Shown here in pieces: positions 23,801-32,566 of a stretch of DNA of 64,000 nucleotides (positions are counted from its first letter, which is position 1; each line of letters begins with the position of its first letter). The stretch covers positions 2,914,001 to 2,978,000 of the forward strand of contig NC_092650.1 of assembly GCF_032118995.1 (NCBI RefSeq). Reading direction: 5' to 3'. The stretch is from Asterias amurensis. Lineage: Eukaryota > Echinodermata > Asteroidea > Forcipulatida > Asteriidae. The notes below the pieces were generated by a model. It ran no database searches, was not told the DNA's origin, and saw nothing but the letters and a program-made list of their open reading frames with translations. The position numbers and the translations under genes are program-made.

Positions 23801-26800
23801 TGAACTAAGGTGACCCTGGTTCGGGGCCATATGTAAGTTGAGTTGTGCGTTAGTTCTCTGCTGTGCCACGATGGTTTCCCAGACCATCTGGTTTGCCTCC
23901 CTCTGGAAAAATCAAACACTTTCGATCTTTGGCTGTGCTCCGTGGTCATAACGGGTTGATGTGGCTGGCAGCCAATGGCGCCCTTGCATGCCTGCTTCTC
24001 AAACATGTTGTAGCCGCGTCACTCGCAATTCAGCTCTTAGCTGCGAGTCGGGATGATAAGCCCCCCAAATGAATATTTTTTTATATATATTTTTTTATGA
24101 TTTTGTTTGTGACAGAGAGAGATTCGAAGTTCCTTGGTGTTGTCTATGCTTCAGCAGCTCTTGCAAGATAAGACGGACTGCGTCAGGGAAGTTGCAGTCC
24201 GTAGTGTGGGTCTAGTCTTCGCTCTCACTGAAGACACAGACAAATATAATCAAGTGAGTTGTAGGATTGTGGATTGTTGACAAGTACACACAAAATCTTA
24301 TTGGAGAGATCGGATTGATTTTTGATTTGATTTTTGTTGGAATGTTCATCGACAACTTTGGTCGATAGAGGGCAAAGCGGGGCAAAGTTCATTAGAGTTT
24401 ATCTCAATGTGTGTCGCCGACCGGTTGTTGAACACAAAGATTTCATTGCAGAAGAAGTTCTATCACACGCTTTCTCAAATCGAAAATACACAAAAATGGT
24501 TGTTGCTGAAAAAAAATATTATTAAGAGCATAATTTATGGTTTTTTTTTTAACTTGAATCTGTGATTTTTTAAATACATTTTTTTGGCGCTCTGAAAATT
24601 GTGTGCATTGATACATGCGGGCTAGTGAAAAGTTTTGGTTGACTGGCCCGGGCGAGTGAAAAGAACAAGTTAAGAAGAAAAACCTGACAACCTTGTAGTT
24701 GTAAGTCGTGCAGTCTAACCACTGTACTACACTGGGTGCATTCGTTAAGCTTACCTGGGTCGACCCTGCGGTGCTCACTCGGGTGAGCCCCTGGCCAGAG
24801 CTAATCGAACGATCACACTCGCCCTGTCATGGTGACGGCATGCACCTCAGGTCACCCCCAAGTGACCCACTCCACAAGCAGGGCACTGGGGGCTGACACG
24901 GGTGAGCCCCTACAAAGCTATTCGAAGGTACCGGGGCAGACCGGGGTCGACCCAGGGAAGCTAAACGAACGCACCCATAGATCTACCTGTTAACATTGAA
25001 TAAAAACCATAATTTGTATGTCCCTTTCTTTTAAGGGTCTGGAGCTGGTTTTATCGATGCTTGAAGATTCTTCAGAAGCAGTCTTAGTAGCAACAAGACA
25101 AGTATTCCTCCCAGCATTTGCATCTTGGGCTTTCAAACTTGGTCGTCTGGAATCCAACCTCGTTACAGCCGTGTTGAAGAGATTGGAACTCGCAGCCATT
25201 GTAAGCAAACAAATGAAAACCCTTCTAAGGTATCTGACTCAACTCACCAACATTTGTTTGACGACATTGCCTTAGAAAGTTAACCTTAGCATATCAATAT
25301 CTGGCAACATACAATTCTATCTCCAAGCAAACTTGAATCTTCCTAGCAACAAGAGTTTGAGATTAACCTGTATTGTATGGCCCATATCCCACCCCGTGCT
25401 ATGGCTCTGCTCTAATTTTGTGTATTGCACCTTTTTAAGCTCAAATTTGCTTGAGGATCACACACACTCTCATGGAATAATGGACACCTTAGAAAATTTT
25501 GGGGCTACAGTAAGCTCAAAAATGTGCTTACCGTTAAGCAGCTCTATGAAATTGACCCCAGATAACCCCATTGGTCATTTTCTGCTTTGGCTATTGTACA
25601 TTTGTATACAACTGCTATAATAATTATAATAATAATAATTATCAGTTCTCATACAGCGCTGTGTACACCCTAAGGGCATCTCAGAGCTCATGTATATGAA
25701 CAAGATTGTGTTTCCTTCTAAATAGCAAGTGGAATTTTATTTTTGACTTGAAGGATCTTCAGCGAGCGAGTCGAGAGTTGTCCGTCGATGAGAGGAAGCT
25801 ACAGATGTTTAGCTGCACCTTACAGTGTCTGATCCCAGTACTCTATGCTTCAATGTTACTCACAGCTCCCTTCAATAATCAACAAGAACTAACTCAAAAT
25901 CAAGATCAAATACCTCCATTAGAAGGTACTCAAGGTTTAGAGTTACATGTATCAGGCTTGATATGCTTCTGTCTTTAGTCTGATTTCCGATCTTTTTGCC
26001 CTTAGAAAATCAGTAAAATGGTGATTAAAGGCAGTGGACACTGTTGGTAATTGTAAAAGACTAGCCTTCACAGTTGGTGTATCTCAACATATGCATAAAA
26101 TAACAAGCCTGTGAAAATTTGAGCTCAATCGATCATCGAACTTGCGAGATATGAATGAAAGAAAAAACACCCTTCTCACACGAAGGTGTGTGCGTTTAAG
26201 ATGGTTGATTTCGAGACCTCAAGTTCTAAATCTGAGGTCTCGAAATCATATTCGTGGAAAATTACTTCTTTCTCGAAAACTATGGCACTTCAGAGGGTGC
26301 CGTTTCTCACAGTGTTTTATACCATCAACCTCTCCCTATTACTCGTCACCAAGAAAGGTTTTATGCTAATAATTATTTTGAGTAATTACCAATAGTATCC
26401 ACTGCCTTTAAATGGCTTGAAAAAAATATATAGGCCTACCATCATATGAACAGGCCTTGTGCTAAAATATTATTGCCCCACTTTTCCATGGAGCAAATAT
26501 CATGCCTGAATTATGTCTTAGGGCCCACGAGGCAACTTTTGCAAACAACTTGGAGGCAACCAACTGCAAAATAAGTATGCGCCGAGATTAAGCATTTTTG
26601 CGGATGATGTATTTTGTTCAACCGTACTTTATCATAGCTCACAGAATTTCATGCTTCAGGCATGCAACTCTTCCGCAGATCCGCAGTTTTCTGCAGTTCA
26701 TAAAATAGAAATTTGTTGTGTTTTATTTGCTTGTTGTATAAGGGGATGCCGTGGGAACCAGGCGCTGTAAGGGCCCAAAACATGGCTAGCTTTAATCTGG

Positions 26801-29800
26801 TCCACCAGATCAATAGGAAAAAATAAGCTTGTTGTAATTTTTTGGGGGGCTGACGAGTTGCATGCCTGATGTTTAGTAACGATATCTAAATACTGTATCT
26901 CAGTGTATTTCATGCATTTCTTCAAATTTTGTTAATGTTTTAGTAACTCAGTTCCCTAAGCTGCTGTGCCCGCTCCATGATATGGCTGTCATTGTTGGAG
27001 ATAAACAGAAACTAGCGGCTCTGGTGCATTGTTTTGAAGTCTACCTCAATCAAGGCAAATCATCAGAAACTTGGAGTAGTTACAACTGGGTCCTCAATGA
27101 TTTGTAAGTCAATTTGTAGAAACATGTAGTTTGGTCAAATCAGGGTGTTCTAAAGAATGTCCATGATCTCTTCAGTTGTGTTCAGTATGATAAATGTCAA
27201 ATCCTTTGTAAATGTTGTCTTGCTCCCTATGGACTGTTCCGGCTTTCCACTAAGCTCCGCCCACCCCGCACGTGAGCAAGACACGTGTACGAGCACTCCC
27301 AATGACATTCTGCATGATTCTGCCGCGCTTGTCAAATATACGCGCACGCATGACCGAGTTTGTCCGACCACAATCATTGCTGTGATTGGTCAATTGGGTG
27401 AACGCGCACAGTTTGATTGACAGGCCGGATCGGTCCATTGACCCCTTGCACGCGTGTCACACGCGGCGACTGATGCCACGCTCACCATGTCGGTGGGCAG
27501 TTAGGTTTACGTGTATTAACGCCGCGTCGCCTAAAACGCGCACTTCACTGCATAACGCACAGCATACTCAATGCATAGAGTTATATATGAAAACGCAGGT
27601 GACGTCAGGTGAAATGGGTCAATATGATACTTACTCTTAAGAGACCATTGTTTTGCCTTTGAGTTGCCATTCCCATTATAGTTAGATGAGGTTTGCGTAG
27701 CACCATGTAGGAACCTCTTGTGAGTTGTGTCCGTTCTGAAAAGAACTGGGCCCAATTTCATACAGCTGCTTCGCACAAAAATTTGCTAAGCACAAATTGT
27801 CTTCCTTGATGAAAACAGGGTTACCAACCGAATTTTCACATGATTTTTAGGATAAGCAAACAACAGCTGAATACCAGTAACAAGCAATATGCAACAAATA
27901 GAATTTTGTTGGTAATCCTGTTTTTATGAAGAAAGAAATTTCATGCTAAGCAAATTGGTGTGCTAAGCAGCTCTATGAAATTGGGCCCTGGTAGTTTTCA
28001 GAAGAGATTTTCAAATGATGTCATCGCAAACCTCACGTAGTTATACTCCCACCATGCAAAGTTTCAAATCCTTCTCGTTACCATTTTAAACGAAATTAAC
28101 TAAATATGTACAATTCGATACAATTTTTCCCTCTGGCAACAAGTTTTAATTTTAATAAATTGTGAATAACCATCATAGTTGGTTTGATAAAAGTGACACA
28201 TAATAAATAACAAAATTATTATGATGAAATCTTTGATTGGCAGCATACCACGGTTGTTGGAGGTACTTGGCCGTCTTGAAGCTCTGCACAGAGACAGCGT
28301 CAAATCAATGTCCAAACTATTTCTTCATATCTGTAGGACGTTTGGGAAGACCTTCACAAACACGAAGGTAAGTTACGCATCCTGATGGAAACATCACCCC
28401 AAGTTTTTGTAGAGAAGACAATGAAGAAATTTCAGTTTTAGACGGTTGAGGAAAACCCATGCAGTCTGGTAGGGACTGAAAACTCAATCCACATGGAAGG
28501 CCCTGGTCCAGAGAGTGGTCAGGTTGGAGTAGTGGTGACTAGCCTTGCGTTCCACCTCTGCGACTCCTACTTAAAGGGAAGGTACACGTTTGGTAATTAC
28601 TCAAAACAAATAGTATCTTAAAAACTGACTTGGTAACGAGCATTGGAGAGCTGTTGATAGTATAAAACATTGTGGGAAACGACTCCCTCTGAAGTAACGT
28701 AGTTTTTGAGAGAGAGGTAATTTCTCACTTAAATAATAAAAGACTTCTACAAATTCGTCCAACAAGGGTGTTTTTTCTTTCATCATTTACCAAACTTGTA
28801 CCCTCCCTTTAAATCCCATCTGTGGCACTATGTGGATAGGGTTTTCAGTCCCTGCTTGACTGCGTTTCCCTGGAAACATTCTCTGGGGTTTGCCTCCCAC
28901 ATCTAAACCTGAAACTTCCTCACCATCTTCTCTTCTCGTTTGGCTTTAATAAGAATGTTGAGAATATAAAGCCAGAGGTGAGAGCAGAGACAGAAGTCGT
29001 ACAGCACACAACAAGAATTGTTTTTCTAAATCTCCCTAAACCATCGTAAAGTTGGATCATAGGGCAATGCGAAATGATTAATTTTTTTGTTTTCAATCTT
29101 AGATTAAACCGAAGTTTCAAGCAGTATTAAACATTCCAGATGGCCAGTCAGGTAAGCTATTTCAGGATGTTTTTTCTTTCATTATTCTGCTGCAACTTTG
29201 ATGACCAATTTTGCTCAAACTTTCACAGGTTTGTTATTTTAATGCTTTTTATGGATTATTTTTGGATTATTAATATTTTTGTCTTTCAGCTCTGAGATGT
29301 GAGAAATTATTAACTATTTGTTAATTTATTGTTATTTTATATAGCATCAGTCTATAGAGTCACTACATGTTGTTGTTGTTGTTGTTGTTGTTGTTGATCT
29401 TTTTATGTTGTTGTTGTTGATCTTGCAGATGCTTTGGTATTATCAGGTCAGATGCCAATCAACCGATCTACCCTTCCCGTTTACTGCTCGGGAGTTCTAG
29501 TTAGTTATAATCGTGAAGATGATCGTAAGCAGCTGTCCCAGTACCTTCAAGACTCTCTGATTACTCTAGCGTTGTGTGATGCTCCAATTGATAGCATCAG
29601 GATCTCATTCTTAGAACTACAGTGAGTCGCAGCCTTCTTCTTCTTAGGCCAAAAAAATAAATTTGCCACTAATTTGATTTTGAGATCTCGGATTTTGAAT
29701 TTGAGGTCCCCAAAATCAAGCATCTGAAAGCACACAACTTTGTGTGACAAGGGTGTTATTTCTTTCCATTATTATCTGATAACTTCGACGACCGATTGAG

Positions 29801-32532
29801 CTCAAATTTTCACAGGTTTGTTCTTTTTTGCATATGTTGAGATAGACCAAGTGAGAGGACTGGTCTTTGACAATTACCAAAGGTATCCAGTGTCTTTAAA
29901 GGTCACCCGTCAATCACCCTCAAATTAATGGATATAAAAACCATTGGTTAGAAGACTAAAGCAGCAGTTTGATAGTATAAAGCATTTTGATGGCCCCGAA
30001 ATTTGAAGCGTTCTGTACTCCTTCTAGGGATTACTCTTCCATTGTAGACATAATCGCTTTGGATTTTTGGCGATAACTCAAAAATCAAAACCACCTTTTG
30101 AAATGAAAATTTCAGATGTTAGTTTTATTGTGTACATAGGATAGTATTAATTTTGGTTTTTACCCTTACACCGATGTGTGTTACTGTTAGCACTGTATAC
30201 TCAGTACTTTCCCCGAGTCCTGTGAAAAAATATCACGGGCATGTTACTCAGGTGGGATTCGAACCCACGACCCTTGCAATTCTAGAGCAGTGTCTTACCA
30301 GCTAGACTACCGAGGTTGCCCGGCAGCTAGAGGCAGTTCGAATCCTACATAGGACAGGATTAGACAAAAAACCAAAGTCGGGGAACGATTTTCGTCCAGC
30401 ACTTTTGCATAGCAAAACATTTTGACTGAACAGATTTTGTGCTAATATAAGGTAGCAAAAAGACGATTTTTGAACAGCATTTGACACATTTTGCATCACA
30501 TTTTGCTCTGAAAACACTGAAAGTTATACATTGTCTTTAAACTTATAGTTTGTCATCCTGTCGATCTTTATTCCAGTACTCATCCCAACTTTCATGAGCT
30601 GTTGTTAGCAACCCTCTGGAGCTGTGTCGTCCACGAGTCTCCATTAGTCAGATCAGCTACCGCTAAAGTATTCGGTTCACTCGTCAAAGGTATCAATGAA
30701 GCGCTGGTATCCAGCAGGGTGGTTCCCGCTCTCATTACATTGTCAGGAGATCAGGATATGTAAGTACCTATTTTGTATATGATGCATAAGAATAAACTAT
30801 AAATAATAGTAAACTATAAGAAAACTATAAGAACTATAAATAATAGTAAACGTGTGGGTATAACCATGTACGGGCATGTATGCATTATTTTTTACATTGT
30901 AAATGAAATCTATAAAAATCAAGAGAAATTTTATAATAATGGTTGATATCAATTTATTGCAGAAATGTTAAAATCTCCACCATTCCAGCATTTGGGACAA
31001 TCTTAGAAAGCACATCTCAAAAAGAAGTAAGTTTGAAAGAACATTTTGCCAATATCAGAATTTTCAGTAACTGTGTTCTTAATTTTAAATGATACACTTG
31101 TACATTTTCTTTATTTGTGTTTATTTGGACTCATAATCATATTATTGTTCCATTTTATAATTTTGTAACACTTTTATTCCACTGCATTAATGAACATTTT
31201 GTTATAATATTATGATTGTGTTTTCTTTGTTTGAATTGTTTATCTCATGCGACCATTTATTTTTATCTTGCAGCTGTTCTCAGTTTTTAATTCCTATATA
31301 GATGATATAATATTTTGCTATTGTTTGAATTTCTTATTTGTTTGTCGTGCTTTGACTTTATTTCAAAGTTGTTGAGAGCTACTACCCAGTCACATGCCTT
31401 TTACTACTTGCAGTAAATAATTAGTAAACCAATAGAACTGTGTTTACTATTGTATAGGGGCTTTGCTATTGTTTGTTTTTGAATGCTATGATTTACTTTT
31501 ACATTAATGAACATTATGTTGTAATATGATTGTTGTTTTCTTTGTTTAAATTGATTATCTCATGCGACCATTTATTTTTTATCTTGCAGCAGTCCTCAGT
31601 TTTTAATTTCTGTATAAAATAAATGTTATAATATTTTGCATTTGCTATTGCTTGAGTTTCTTATATTTGTCGTGCTTTGAAATAATTTCATGCATTTTAC
31701 TTTCAGTGAATATTTAGTGAACAAGTTGAACGGTGTTTATGTTTGTAGAGGGGCCTACAATGATCATATGCAAGTGTTTGTTTTTCAATGTTATGATGTA
31801 CATTATAGCCAAATTAATTTAAAATATAAACTGCACTAACTTCGGAAAGTCTTTATTAATTGTCCATAATACAATTACTGTAGATTTTACCACCCAAGTA
31901 TATTTTGCCTTTTTAGGTGAGGTTTGCGGTAGCACCTAATGTAAATCTCTTTTGAGTAGTGTTGGTTTTGAAAAGAACCGGGAGCAGTCTTTTCAGAAAC
32001 AACACAACTCAAAGAGATGTTCACATGGTGTTATTGACAACATCGCTTAAAGGCAGTGGACACTATTGGTGATTACTCAAAATATTTATAAGCATAAAAC
32101 CTTTCTTGGTGACGAGTAATGGGGAGAGGTTGATGGTATAAAACATTATGAGAAACGGCTCCATCTGCAGTGCCATAGTTTTCGAGAAAGAAGTAATTTT
32201 CCACGAATTTGATTTCGAGACCTCAGATTTAGAACTTGAGGTCTCGAAATCAACCATCTTAACACACACAACTTGTGTGACAAGGGTGTTTTCTTCTTTC
32301 ATTATTATCTCACAACTTTAATGACCGATTGAGCTCAAATTTTCACAGGTTAGTTATTTTATGCATATGTTGAGATACACCAACTGTGAAGGCTAGTCCT
32401 TGACAATTACCAATATTGTCCACTGCCTTTAATTAAACTCACACCATGCAAAGTTTCATATCCTACTTACATTTTGTATGTGTATTATGAATGTTCCTTA
32501 ACTTTTGTAGTCTGTGAAACATTAATATTTCA

Positions 32533-32566
<34 letters not shown>

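Noticed and set aside
30231-30318. Possible true tRNA gene on the minus strand
   Set aside because: Boxes A and B are present but the acceptor stem does not close, and SINE-2 body sequence continues directly from it; better explained as a SINE head.
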